Of a stretch of DNA of 64,000 bases, positions 30,318-38,624 are shown one piece after another (the first letter of the stretch is position 1; every line of letters starts with the position of its first letter). Under the pieces are notes generated by a model, which did not search any database, was not told where the DNA came from, and saw nothing but the letters and a program-made list of their open reading frames with translations. The stretch spans positions 27,035-91,034 of the forward strand of contig CACIPV010000004.1 in NCBI GenBank assembly GCA_902588615.1, read 5' to 3'. Origin of the DNA: an uncultured Alphaproteobacteria bacterium. GTDB lineage: Bacteria; Pseudomonadota; Alphaproteobacteria; HIMB59. A program made the translations under genes and the position numbers.

Positions 30318-30986
30318 TTACATTAAAAAAACAAATATTGGAGTCCATGAATTTGACTGTAAATGAGCAGAACTTACATTTGAATTAGAAATGGTAATTT
30401 TCTCTCTTTTACCAAGTTGATAATTTGTTGTCCAAACTATAGGTTTGGAGTCAACATAACTAGGGTAAACATCAATATTTGCCTCATTTAAATCATTATT
30501 TAAATTTACAATAAATTTACTCTCTTCGAGAGACAAAGGAGAGAATGTTTCATTTTCAACATAATCACTTAGATTAGAAAAAAGACCAGAATTTAAGATG
30601 AGGTATACATAAATATTAGGATTGTCCTCATACTTGATACTTAAATACCCGACTAAACTATTGTTTGTTTTGTTAAAAGAGTCTTGATCATTTGTAAGTG
30701 GTACTTGTACCCTGGAAGTGACATAACTCATGAAGTCATCACCAGTTCCACAATTTAAAAAGTTATAATCAATAAAGTAACCACTCAAAGTATTATGCAT
30801 ACTAGTAAGATCATCATCACAAGAGGATACCTGAAAATTAACCTCCATTGGCAATGTAAATTCAGATCCATTTTCTGCAACATCAATTAAATCAGAAGTA
30901 TAAAGATCTCCGTTAAAGTCTATTTTGCATGCACTTATTAAAACTAAAATTGGAAGGAAAATAACTAATTTAAATTTGCTATCCAT
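30318..30986 (-). CDS. Putative lipoprotein of unknown function
   Basis: Starting at the ATG at 30986 gives MDSKFKLVIFLPILVLISAC, a signal peptide with a lipobox (ISAC), so the mature protein would be lipid-anchored at that Cys. A longer frame to 31022 adds twelve residues overlapping the upstream gene and is less likely. About 222 residues, two further cysteines (SSCDD, NCGTG), acidic, no family recognised. The start overlaps the end of the upstream exported protein by eight bases, so the two form a unit inside the tRNA-flanked segment. Confidence 0.6.
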   Translation of the reverse strand: MDSKFKLVIFLPILVLISACKIDFNGDLYTSDLIDVAENGSEFTLPMEVNFQVSSCDDDLTSMHNTLSGYFIDYNFLNCGTGDDFMSYVTSRVQVPLTNDQDSFNKTNNSLVGYLSIKYEDNPNIYVYLILNSGLFSNLSDYVENETFSPLSLEESKFIVNLNNDLNEANIDVYPSYVDSKPIVWTTNYQLGKREKITISNSNVSSAHLQSNSWTPIFVFLM

Positions 30987-31755
30987 TATTAAACATACCT
31001 GAGCATCCAAAACTATATGCAAACATTAAGCCTAAGTATGAAGAAAACTCTGTTATAGAAAATTTTTTAAAAGGCTTAGGGACCTCCTCAAGCTCTTGTC
31101 CTGAAAAAAATACCTCAATGACACCCTCCATTTCTTCTTGTCCCTTATCGGATTGTACAATTTTATAAAATTTTTCCATCTTAGATAATAATTTTTTATT
31201 TTTAGTATCATTTAAAAAGGAAAATTCTCCTTCTTCATCAATAGAGATTTCATTTAAGAAATTTTGGTCACAATTTAAATAACTTTCTGCCTCAGAATCA
31301 TCTGAATATTTTGCAGCAATAAGCGCACCTTCTTTATGAAATTCTAATTTTTTCTTTATCAAGTTAATTAATTCAGACTCGTCTTTATAATTAATCTCAT
31401 CAATGTCGTACTGCGGACTAGAATAATACCATTCAGCACCCTCTATGTTATCTAAAGAGGCATGCGTTAAAACACCCTCATTATTATAAAACAAGACTTC
31501 GTTATAAGATCCTTCTCCATTGTTTCTTAGAACGTCATCCCATTGTATATATGAGAAACCATCATCAGTGACTATATTTTTAATTTTGTGCACTTGGTTT
31601 GTACAATTTCCAGTTATTTGGTACCACATATGTAAATTATAAGAACAAGAGGCATTATCCCAGTTAAGTGTAATTTTTTTTCCAATTAAATCTTTGATAT
31701 CATTTGCGTTTAGGGAAAAAGAAAAAAGTAAAAAGGTTAGAATGAAAAGTCTCAA
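30979..31755 (-). CDS. Exported protein of unknown function
   Basis: A 258-residue protein with a Sec signal peptide (MRLFILTFLLFSFSLNAN). The mature part is acidic, has several cysteines (ASCSY, GNCTN, NCDQN, GCSG) and ends with a hydrophobic patch. A region of aromatic and Asp-rich strands (FSYIQWDDVLRNNG) suggests a beta fold. No family recognised. It is the first of two coupled genes between the tRNA remnant and intact tRNA-Arg. Confidence 0.55.
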   Translation of the reverse strand: MRLFILTFLLFSFSLNANDIKDLIGKKITLNWDNASCSYNLHMWYQITGNCTNQVHKIKNIVTDDGFSYIQWDDVLRNNGEGSYNEVLFYNNEGVLTHASLDNIEGAEWYYSSPQYDIDEINYKDESELINLIKKKLEFHKEGALIAAKYSDDSEAESYLNCDQNFLNEISIDEEGEFSFLNDTKNKKLLSKMEKFYKIVQSDKGQEEMEGVIEVFFSGQELEEVPKPFKKFSITEFSSYLGLMFAYSFGCSGMFNNG

Positions 31756-31880
31756 ATTATTTAATCCTATATTTTATTTCTAATAAAATTTATCAAAAAT
31801 AACTAAACGATAAAATCTAATTATTTTATTTTTTTATTTTGATGAAAATTTGAGTCAAAAAAGATAAGTTTTTCCAATAC

Positions 31881-31955
31881 GGTTCCGTGGTGTAACGGAT
31901 AGCACAAATGACTTCGGATCATTTAGTCAGGGTTCGAATCCTTGCGGAACCGCCA
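31881..31955 (+). tRNA. tRNA-Arg(TCG)
   Basis: A complete cloverleaf: acceptor GGTTCCG pairing with CGGAACC, D-stem GTGT/GCAC, anticodon stem AATGA/TCATT with loop CTTCGGA (anticodon TCG at positions 34-36), T-arm CAGGG-TTCGAAT-CCTTG, discriminator G and encoded CCA. It lies on the plus strand among minus-strand genes, 8 bases from the stop of the EF-hand protein. Confidence 0.95.
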
Positions 31956-31962
31956 GTTTAAT

Positions 31963-32826
31963 TTATAAAAAACTCCCTAAACCTTGAAGTTTGTTTATGA
32001 AGTCTCTAATTTGTTCGTTAATTTTTTGATTATCTATTTCTATTTGATCATTTTCACTAAAATCTAAATCAAATAAACCCTCTCTGTCTTGAAGTATTTC
32101 TTCTAGTGTGAGATCTGCACTGTTGTCAAAATCAAAATTATTTAAAATAACTTTAGTAATCAAGGGGGTGATAGCATAACTAGAAATTATTCCAAACAGA
32201 CCTGCCTCATCAAATTCTTGCCCATTTATTGTGCTAAAAAAAACTAAAAGTTTAGAAGCTCTATTAATCTCAGCATTTGAAAGTGCTTTATTACCAGAGA
32301 CATCTAAAAAACTAAAAACATCTTCAAAGCACTCCCCCTTATTCTTAGAGAAATTTGAGCAGGATAAAGATGCTTTTGAATTCATATATGATAGTACCTC
32401 TCCAAATACTAAGGTTAGACTAGCTGGGGTGTTATCGCACTTTGCATATGTAAAAGTATTATTCGTATTATTTAAAAAATCATAGGACTCATCGGGATTA
32501 TCTTGCTCTTCAAATACAACCTCTAAAATATCGTCATTCAGTTTCATAAAAACATTTTTAAATTCAAATATTTCACCGTTTAGATAAATCCAATCTTTAT
32601 ATGTCTTTGAGTCAGAAAACTGAAGATAGAAATACGCATAATCGTCTATTTCGTCCAGGCTTTCATAAAGATTGAAGTAGCTACTCTGAGTAATAATAAA
32701 AACATCTTCTTCTTTGGAACAGTCATTACTCCATGTTCCATGAAATTTTTCTGGTATCAAATCTGCTGCGAATAAAAAGAATGGACTTAATAAAGAAACT
32801 AAAAAAAAGCTTAAAAAATTTCTCAT
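31963..32826 (-). CDS. Exported EF-hand-containing protein
   Basis: From the ATG at 32826 the protein has a signal peptide (MRNFLSFFLVSLLSPFFLFA). A start at 32841 is also possible and is used for numbering here. In that frame two 12-residue EF-hand loops are visible: D180-E191 (DVSGNKALSNAE) and D237-E248 (DFDNSADLTLEE), with a weaker third after D260. The middle has a disulfide-prone Cys pair. The N-terminal half (EKFHGTWSNDC) resembles small lipocalin-like stress proteins, but that is uncertain. Calcium binding in the periplasm or outside the cell is inferred. Confidence 0.6.
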   Translation of the reverse strand: MRNFLSFFLVSLLSPFFLFAADLIPEKFHGTWSNDCSKEEDVFIITQSSYFNLYESLDEIDDYAYFYLQFSDSKTYKDWIYLNGEIFEFKNVFMKLNDDILEVVFEEQDNPDESYDFLNNTNNTFTYAKCDNTPASLTLVFGEVLSYMNSKASLSCSNFSKNKGECFEDVFSFLDVSGNKALSNAEINRASKLLVFFSTINGQEFDEAGLFGIISSYAITPLITKVILNNFDFDNSADLTLEEILQDREGLFDLDFSENDQIEIDNQKINEQIRDFINKLQGLGSFL

Positions 32827-32873
32827 TATATAAAATATCATAAAAATCCATATATATAAAATTATATGTATTT

Positions 32874-34310
32874 TTAATTAGAATTTTTCTTAGTCAGCCA
32901 AGAAGGTTTTTTTAATTGATTTAAATTAAGATCCTCTGGAAAATTTTTAAAGATATCATTGAGCCCCTTAATTATTACATATGTGATTATAAAACTCATA
33001 ATCGTATCACTCAAAAAATGATCACCCTCCATAATTCTTAATAATGAGATTAAAAGAATTGAAGCATATGCAAATGTGTTCCATGAAGTTTTATTGAAAA
33101 TTATTAGTAAAGCTAAAGATAACGTAAAAAAAGACACGTCACCTGAAACGAAACTACAATTGGTACTGCAATAATCAACATTTAACCATGGAATAGTAAA
33201 TGGCTCTTCTCCTCCAAATTGAATGGTGTCATTAGGCCTTGCACGACCCCACAAATTTTTAAAAATAGAGTTTACAACAATACCTGTTCCGATAATAAGA
33301 CAAGAAAACAAGTAAACCCATTCTCTAACAGCAACATTTAAAATTTTTTCTTTATAATAAATTTGTTTGAAAACAGCAGCTATGGGGACAAAGAAAACTA
33401 ATAAAGCCATAAGTGGTAGCAACATCTTACGAACAAAATAGATAAACCAGTCAGACTCTGAAGCAATAAATTTACCGTCCTGTCCAAAAAATAGGCCACT
33501 AACAGTTATGTCTAATGAGGGAAATATGAAAAATACTATAGAGAGTAGGAGGGTTATGGTTAGGGTTTTAAAGTAAAAATTAAAATTCAAGTAAAGAAAG
33601 AAAATGTTTGTATAAAAATTGGAAATATTACTTGAAATTATTTCAACGTTATTGTTTGGGATTAATTTGTCATTCTCTGATGTAAATAGCTTTTTTTTAT
33701 CTGCTAGTTTTTTTGAAATAAATATTGTTGAAAGATATGCAACAAGCGTGCCACCAAAGATATCACTAATAAAGTGAGCACCGACTATGACTCTCGTGGA
33801 CGCAATAATAATTGCAATTGTTATCAATACATTTTTAATTTTTGGAAAGAGAAATATCATGCAAAAGATAAAAGCAAAAATAGTTGCAGTATGACCTGAT
33901 GGGAATGAATGCCATTTGGAGTCAAATTGTATTATATCTAACGATTTTAATTCAAAGCCATTATATAAAACTGGTCGTGGTCTTCCAATTATATGCTTTA
34001 ATATTTGTGTAACTATACCACTTAATAAGATATTTAAAAAAATAAATAGACTAATATCATTTATAGTATCCAAAATTTGATTTTTACTTTTAATAATTTT
34101 TATTAACCCCCAAATTAAAATAGTAGGTACAAAAAAATATAAAGAGTCACCAAAATGAGTAAGTGTTCCAAAAAGAGACTTTGTTTGATGATTAATATTG
34201 TCAAAAAAAGAAGCTACTGAATAATCAAATAATAAGAAAAAAAAAGCTCCGATTAATAGATAAATACTTATTCTTTTTTCTTGCGAGTTTAACTGATTGA
34301 AGAAAGTCAT
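32874..34310 (-). CDS. Tandem PAP2-domain membrane phosphatase
   Basis: One 478-residue chain holds two PAP2 acid-phosphatase domains. The first (about residues 1-205) has the full set of motifs: KHIIGRPRP, SFPSGHT and RVIVGAHFISD. The second (about 245-460) has KNLWGRARP, SFVSGDVSFFT and RIMEGDHFLSD; its PSGH motif is VSGD, as in several LpxE-like phosphatases. PAP2 membrane enzymes dephosphorylate lipid phosphates such as undecaprenyl diphosphate or lipid A. Two fused units in one protein are uncommon. The start overlaps the neighbouring membrane gene by four bases, pointing to a shared task in envelope lipid or glycan handling. Confidence 0.75.
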   Translation of the reverse strand: MTFFNQLNSQEKRISIYLLIGAFFFLLFDYSVASFFDNINHQTKSLFGTLTHFGDSLYFFVPTILIWGLIKIIKSKNQILDTINDISLFIFLNILLSGIVTQILKHIIGRPRPVLYNGFELKSLDIIQFDSKWHSFPSGHTATIFAFIFCMIFLFPKIKNVLITIAIIIASTRVIVGAHFISDIFGGTLVAYLSTIFISKKLADKKKLFTSENDKLIPNNNVEIISSNISNFYTNIFFLYLNFNFYFKTLTITLLLSIVFFIFPSLDITVSGLFFGQDGKFIASESDWFIYFVRKMLLPLMALLVFFVPIAAVFKQIYYKEKILNVAVREWVYLFSCLIIGTGIVVNSIFKNLWGRARPNDTIQFGGEEPFTIPWLNVDYCSTNCSFVSGDVSFFTLSLALLIIFNKTSWNTFAYASILLISLLRIMEGDHFLSDTIMSFIITYVIIKGLNDIFKNFPEDLNLNQLKKPSWLTKKNSN

Positions 34311-35797
34311 AATTTATTAAAGTTGATATTAATGAATGATTTTGTTGTCATATCGAGTATGGTTTTATTTATTGAGTCACTATCTTCTATTGGCATTGAG
34401 TCAAGGGAACTAAATTTTAATTCTATTTGGCAATCTGAAAAATAGTCTGGTTTCACTTTGTCACTAAAAAACAACATTAAATCTAGTGGATAATTTTCTT
34501 CCAATACAAATTCGGATTTTTTTATATCACAATTTAAATCATTTTTTAAAGTATCATAGATAACAGAACTCAATGTTTTATTCTTATATTGTGAATAAAA
34601 AAAGACTGAAGTGAAAAATACAACTAAAATCAGAGAAAATGAAATAGTTTTATATACTGTAGTTAAGGATTTTTCTTGGAGAGAAAAAACTGGATTAATT
34701 AATGATACTAAAATTATCATTAAATAAAAAATATAATTCATCTGCGGTATCTCTGAAGTACTGTGATAAAGGGAGGTATCAAAATAAATTATGCTTGCTG
34801 GTATAAAAAAAAGGGTTACTAAAACTATTTTCGACCATTTTAATTCAACAAATTCTAGTGTTCTAAAAATATAAATAGACATTATTGGTAATAAAAAGAT
34901 TAAAATTGAGATATTTGATTTATTAGAAAAAATAAATATAAACCAACAAAGAATTATTGAAAAAAGGAATATAATCAATTCCTTATTCCAGTTAATTCTT
35001 TTTATGCCATTATAAAAAATAGAAATAATTAGCAAACTTAGTAAAGGTAGTAAAATAATAACACTCTTTGAAAGTTTCTTTAATAAAATATTTGGATCGA
35101 AATTAAGTATGGAATAGTAATCCGTTTCATCAATACCCTGAATAATCAGAAAAACTAAAAACGATATATAAATAAAACTTAGATAAGAAATTAAGTTAAG
35201 ACGTTTTTTTTTCTCTAGCTTTAAATTAAATAATTTTATGAATATCAAAAATGTTATTAATATAACAAAATAAAAATTATTGAGAATTAATGCAATTAAA
35301 CTAAATAATATAAAAAAAAATACATTATAAAAATTTTCATCATCGAAAATTTTTAATAAATAATAGAAAATTAATAAAGTCACCAAGCCTGAAATAAGAG
35401 AACCATCAATGGTTGTCATTGAAATTAAAATTGTGCCACTTAACATCACTGCTGTAAGAGGCATTAAATAATTGAGGTCATAAAATTTTAATTTGATAAT
35501 TTTATATGAGACAAAAATTAATAGTCCTAAGTATATAAAATTCGGTATTCTAAATAGAAAGTAATTGTCAAAACCAAAAAAATTTGTGAGATTTGATGCA
35601 ATATTTAGAAATATCAAATGTGGATTGAAAAATTCTGAAAAATTTGAAACTAATTCATTATCTTTAATTGTGATAAGAATTTTTATATCTTCAATAGAAA
35701 TATATGGTGCACCTAAAGTTATTGCACCGAGTAATCCAATCCAAATAATTGTGAAAAAAACAGTCGGAATATTATCTAAGAATCTAAAGATACTCAT
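34307..35797 (-). CDS. Multi-pass membrane protein, possibly GT39/ArnT-like
   Basis: A 496-residue protein with about eleven to twelve hydrophobic helices and a short soluble C-terminus. The N-terminal loop has acidic residues (SIEDIK) followed by NPHLIFLNIASNLTNFFGFDNYFLFRIPNF, which resembles the pattern of GT-C glycosyltransferases of the ArnT/PMT kind (acidic loop, Pro-His, then FG and RxP). Similarity is weak. It is translationally coupled (ATGA) to the tandem PAP2 phosphatase, and an ArnT-like enzyme with a lipid phosphatase would make sense in modification of lipid A or other lipid-linked sugars. Confidence 0.45.
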   Translation of the reverse strand: MSIFRFLDNIPTVFFTIIWIGLLGAITLGAPYISIEDIKILITIKDNELVSNFSEFFNPHLIFLNIASNLTNFFGFDNYFLFRIPNFIYLGLLIFVSYKIIKLKFYDLNYLMPLTAVMLSGTILISMTTIDGSLISGLVTLLIFYYLLKIFDDENFYNVFFFILFSLIALILNNFYFVILITFLIFIKLFNLKLEKKKRLNLISYLSFIYISFLVFLIIQGIDETDYYSILNFDPNILLKKLSKSVIILLPLLSLLIISIFYNGIKRINWNKELIIFLFSIILCWFIFIFSNKSNISILIFLLPIMSIYIFRTLEFVELKWSKIVLVTLFFIPASIIYFDTSLYHSTSEIPQMNYIFYLMIILVSLINPVFSLQEKSLTTVYKTISFSLILVVFFTSVFFYSQYKNKTLSSVIYDTLKNDLNCDIKKSEFVLEENYPLDLMLFFSDKVKPDYFSDCQIELKFSSLDSMPIEDSDSINKTILDMTTKSFININFNKL

Positions 35798-35906
35798 TTT
35801 CTGATTTAACTAAGTTTAGTAGCATATAGATCTAATTTATTCTATATATTGTGGTTATTTCAATTTTCTTGATGTTATTTTTACCCCTAATTATAATCTT
35901 AAAATA

Positions 35907-36005
35907 AGAGATTAATCTCTTTTTACAGCCTTATAGAAGCGGCTTTTTTCTTAGTGGGCCACTTCTTTCTTAAAGGGTTAGGACAAATTGTTCTAACCCT
36001 TTTTT
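35907..36005 (+). terminator. Cluster of three U-tailed hairpins with no plus-strand gene upstream
   Basis: Three successive hairpins end in T runs on the plus strand: AGAGATTAATCTCT with T5 (35907-35925), AGCC...GGCT with T6 (35927-35949) and a 14-base stem AAGGGTTAGGACAA/TTGTTCTAACCCTT (one G-T pair) with T6 (35973-36005). The last is a strong intrinsic terminator. The only neighbour upstream is a minus-strand gene starting at 35797, so these either end a small RNA of about 100-190 bases or form an attenuating leader for the genes at 36031 and 36157. The remaining part of 35798-35906 is AT-rich with no other clear feature. Confidence 0.6.
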
Positions 36006-36030
36006 GATTTCTATATTATCTTTTTTAAAG

Positions 36031-36156
36031 ATGTTGAAGTTAATTTTCATGATACTCTTCTTTTTTATTGGATATTTTCTTGCTGATACAGGACTAGTGG
36101 ATATTCCATTTAGAAATATTCCAATTTTAGAAAATTTATATGAGGTTGTAGATTAA
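36031..36156 (+). CDS. 41-residue membrane or exported microprotein, possible
   Basis: ATG at 36031 opens a frame of 41 codons: one hydrophobic helix (residues 3-18), then a polar tail DIPFRNIPILENLYEVVD. The stop codon directly abuts the ATG of the aminotransferase gene at 36157 with no spacer, which suggests coupling. No family recognised. It lies just after the terminator-like hairpin cluster, so transcript read-through would be needed to reach it. Confidence 0.45.
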   Translation: MLKLIFMILFFFIGYFLADTGLVDIPFRNIPILENLYEVVD

Positions 36157-37506
36157 ATGATTAATACAGATAAAGTTTTGCATGGTTTTACCGATCTTAA
36201 AAATTTAAATGTACTTGGTCCTATTGTTTTAAACCAAGCGAAGGGAATATATGTTTACGATCAAGATGGAAAAAAATATTTAGATGCCAATTCAGGATTA
36301 TGGAATTCTGTGGTTGGTTTCGATCATCCCAGAATGGTTGAAACAGCAAAAAAACAATATGAAAAATTTTCTGGTTACCACGCTTTTTTTGGAAGAATAT
36401 CTGAACCAGCTGTAGAACTTGCAGATAAATTAATTGAAATATCTCCTTTCACGAATGGTAAAGTTTTTTTTACAAACTCAGGATCTGAAGCTAATGACAC
36501 TACTGTAAAATTATTATGGTTTATTAATAAAAGAAAAGGGCATCCCAATCGAAGGAAAATAATTACTCGAATAAATTCATATCATGGTGTAACGGCTGTT
36601 TCTGCTTCGATGACAGGAAAACCATACAATAGTGAATTTGGATTACCCTTAGATGGTTTTTTACATTCAGCTTGTCCTCATTATTGGAAATATGGCTTAG
36701 AAAAAGAGAGTGAGGAAATGTTTACCAAAAGAATGGGTGAAGATTTAGAAAATTTAATTTTAAGAGAGGAACCTGATACCATTGCAGGTTTTTTTGCAGA
36801 ACCTGTTATGGGGGCAGGTGGTGTGATACCTCCTTCAAAGGGATATTTTGAGATAGTTCAAAAAATTTTAAAAAAATACAATATTCCATTTATTGCTGAT
36901 GAGGTAATTTGTGGTTTTGGTAGAACTGGTAACTTATGGGGATCTCAAACATACAATATTGACCCTGATATTATTATTGCTTCTAAATGTATCACATCAG
37001 GTTTCTTTCCACTTGGTGCAGTTATTTTGGGAGAAAAAATGACAAAAGAAATGATGGAGGCTTCTTATGAGGCAGAGGAATTTTTTCATGGCTTCACAGC
37101 CGGTGGACACCCTGTAGGTTGTGCCCTAGCACTAGAAGCAATTGATATTATCATTAATGAGAAAATGATTGAAAATGTTAGACACCTTGAGCCAATTTTT
37201 ATGGGTGGTTTAAAGAACTTTGAAGATTTAGAGTTTATAGGTGAGTCTCGCGGCATTGGACTTATGGGTGCTTTAGAGATGGTTCAAGATAAAAAAAATA
37301 AACTACCCTTCGATGGTTCTATATCCATTGGCGAGCGTGTTGCTAATAAGTGTATTGAAAATGGTTTGATATGTAGACCTCTTGGCCCATCAATTGTGTT
37401 ATGTCCCCCTTTTATTACATCAGAGGAGGAGATGGGTATAATATTTGATACTCTAGAGAAAACTCTTAAAGAAGTATTTAGTGAAGTTAAATCTTTAGGA
37501 CAATAG
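36157..37506 (+). CDS. Class III (omega) aminotransferase
   Basis: A PLP enzyme of 449 residues in fold type I, class III. The catalytic Lys is K277 (IIIASKCITSGFFPLGAV), preceded by the Asp of PFIADEVICGFGRTG, and the phosphate loop FFTNSGSEANDT is intact. Close relatives act on beta-alanine, taurine, putrescine or GABA with pyruvate as acceptor; substrate cannot be told by eye. Its last 20 bases overlap the end of the convergent quinone oxidoreductase gene. Confidence 0.85.
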   Translation: MINTDKVLHGFTDLKNLNVLGPIVLNQAKGIYVYDQDGKKYLDANSGLWNSVVGFDHPRMVETAKKQYEKFSGYHAFFGRISEPAVELADKLIEISPFTNGKVFFTNSGSEANDTTVKLLWFINKRKGHPNRRKIITRINSYHGVTAVSASMTGKPYNSEFGLPLDGFLHSACPHYWKYGLEKESEEMFTKRMGEDLENLILREEPDTIAGFFAEPVMGAGGVIPPSKGYFEIVQKILKKYNIPFIADEVICGFGRTGNLWGSQTYNIDPDIIIASKCITSGFFPLGAVILGEKMTKEMMEASYEAEEFFHGFTAGGHPVGCALALEAIDIIINEKMIENVRHLEPIFMGGLKNFEDLEFIGESRGIGLMGALEMVQDKKNKLPFDGSISIGERVANKCIENGLICRPLGPSIVLCPPFITSEEEMGIIFDTLEKTLKEVFSEVKSLGQ

Positions 37507-38458
37507 ATCCCGAAGTCTTTCTATTTTCCATATCTATGTGAGCGTCGGCAACGTTATCAAGATCATATTTTGTAATTTTATCCAATTTAATTTTATCTTT
37601 TACAATCATCTCAAATAATTTATGACTTGCAATTTCAAGCCACTCTCTATTAGCGTAAAAATGGAAAAGTGTAGGTCGAGTTAAATAAAAAGAACCAAAT
37701 GCTAGATCTGTCATTTGAATGTCTTTATATGGTCCAGATGATTGACCAAAGCTAACTAAAATCCCATGTTTTTTTAAACATTTAAATGATTGAAACATTG
37801 TATCTTTACCTACACTGTCATAAACCACGTCAAGACCTTTGTTATTTGTGATTTTTAATACTTCATCTAAAAAATTTTTTTCAGAGTAGTTTATAACCTC
37901 GTCAAAGCCTCTTTGTTTTGCTAACTCACATTTATCTGAATTACCAGCTGTACCTATTAATTTTGCACCAATTTCTTTTATCCATTGGCCTGCGATCAAT
38001 CCTACGCCTCCAGCCGCAGCATGAAATAATACCTCATGATAACTTTGTAAGTTATAACTGTCACAAACAAGATATTTTACTGTTAGTCCTTTAAGAATTG
38101 ATGCAGCTGCTTGATCGAAAGATATGCTATCTGGGATAGAAACTACGAGATCCTCTGATATCATTCTATGTGTTGCGTATGCATTATTAGGTTGCGCATA
38201 TGCTACGCGATCCCCTATTTTAAACTTTGTAACATTAGAGCCTATAGCTTCAACCTCGCCTGCACCTTCGGAGCCTAAAACAAGATCTTTGTCAACAGGC
38301 CAAGGATATAATCCTGCTCTAAAATAAATATCGATGAAATTTACTCCAATTGCTCTATTTTTAATCAAAATTTCATTCGATTTAAGGTCAGTTAGATCAA
38401 TACTTTTCCTTTGAAGAACGCTTGTATCACCTGGCTTATTTGCAACAATTGAATACAT
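37487..38458 (-). CDS. qor: Quinone oxidoreductase (zeta-crystallin type)
   Basis: A 323-residue NADPH-dependent medium-chain reductase without the structural zinc Cys cluster, so of the quinone reductase group. The N-terminal GroES-like part has VLGSEGAGEVEAIG and VGDRVAY, and the nucleotide site is LFHAAAGGVGLIAGQW. Length is normal. Function likely one- or two-electron reduction of quinones or alpha,beta-unsaturated carbonyls. Confidence 0.88.
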   Translation of the reverse strand: MYSIVANKPGDTSVLQRKSIDLTDLKSNEILIKNRAIGVNFIDIYFRAGLYPWPVDKDLVLGSEGAGEVEAIGSNVTKFKIGDRVAYAQPNNAYATHRMISEDLVVSIPDSISFDQAAASILKGLTVKYLVCDSYNLQSYHEVLFHAAAGGVGLIAGQWIKEIGAKLIGTAGNSDKCELAKQRGFDEVINYSEKNFLDEVLKITNNKGLDVVYDSVGKDTMFQSFKCLKKHGILVSFGQSSGPYKDIQMTDLAFGSFYLTRPTLFHFYANREWLEIASHKLFEMIVKDKIKLDKITKYDLDNVADAHIDMENRKTSGSIVLKI

Positions 38459-38507
38459 TAAAGAAGCCTATCATCTAAAAAAATGATCCAACAGTCAATT
38501 TGAAAGT

Positions 38508-38536
38508 CTTGAAATTCACAATTGAAATCCCAAATT
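38508..38536 (+). promoter_or_regulatory. Heat-shock (RpoH-type) promoter candidate for hsp20
   Basis: CTTGAAA at 38508-38514, a 14-base spacer and CCCAAATT at 38529-38536 closely resemble the sigma-32 consensus (CTTGAAA, 11-16 bases, CCCCATNT). It lies about 90 bases upstream of the hsp20 ATG, the expected place. Confidence 0.6.
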
Positions 38537-38600
38537 AATAGTAAGAGAAATTGCCATTTGGAATTTCTTTATTAACGCAGGTTTAAAAACTGCAATTAAC

Positions 38601-38624
38601 AATTAACGCTTAAGGAGGTTAATT
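38601..38624 (+). promoter_or_regulatory. Hairpin around the hsp20 ribosome-binding site, possible RNA thermometer
   Basis: AATTAAC (38601-38607) is the exact complement of GTTAATT (38618-38624), and the Shine-Dalgarno AAGGAGG (38612-38618) lies in the loop and stem edge, directly before the ATG at 38625. A second AATTAAC copy sits just upstream (38594-38600) and could pair instead. Folding would partly hide the ribosome site at low temperature, as in known small heat-shock mRNAs. Confidence 0.4.

Noticed and set aside
30193..31955. Integrative element with attachment sites
   Set aside because: No integrase or other mobility gene is present and the repeated part is the 5', not the 3', end of the tRNA.
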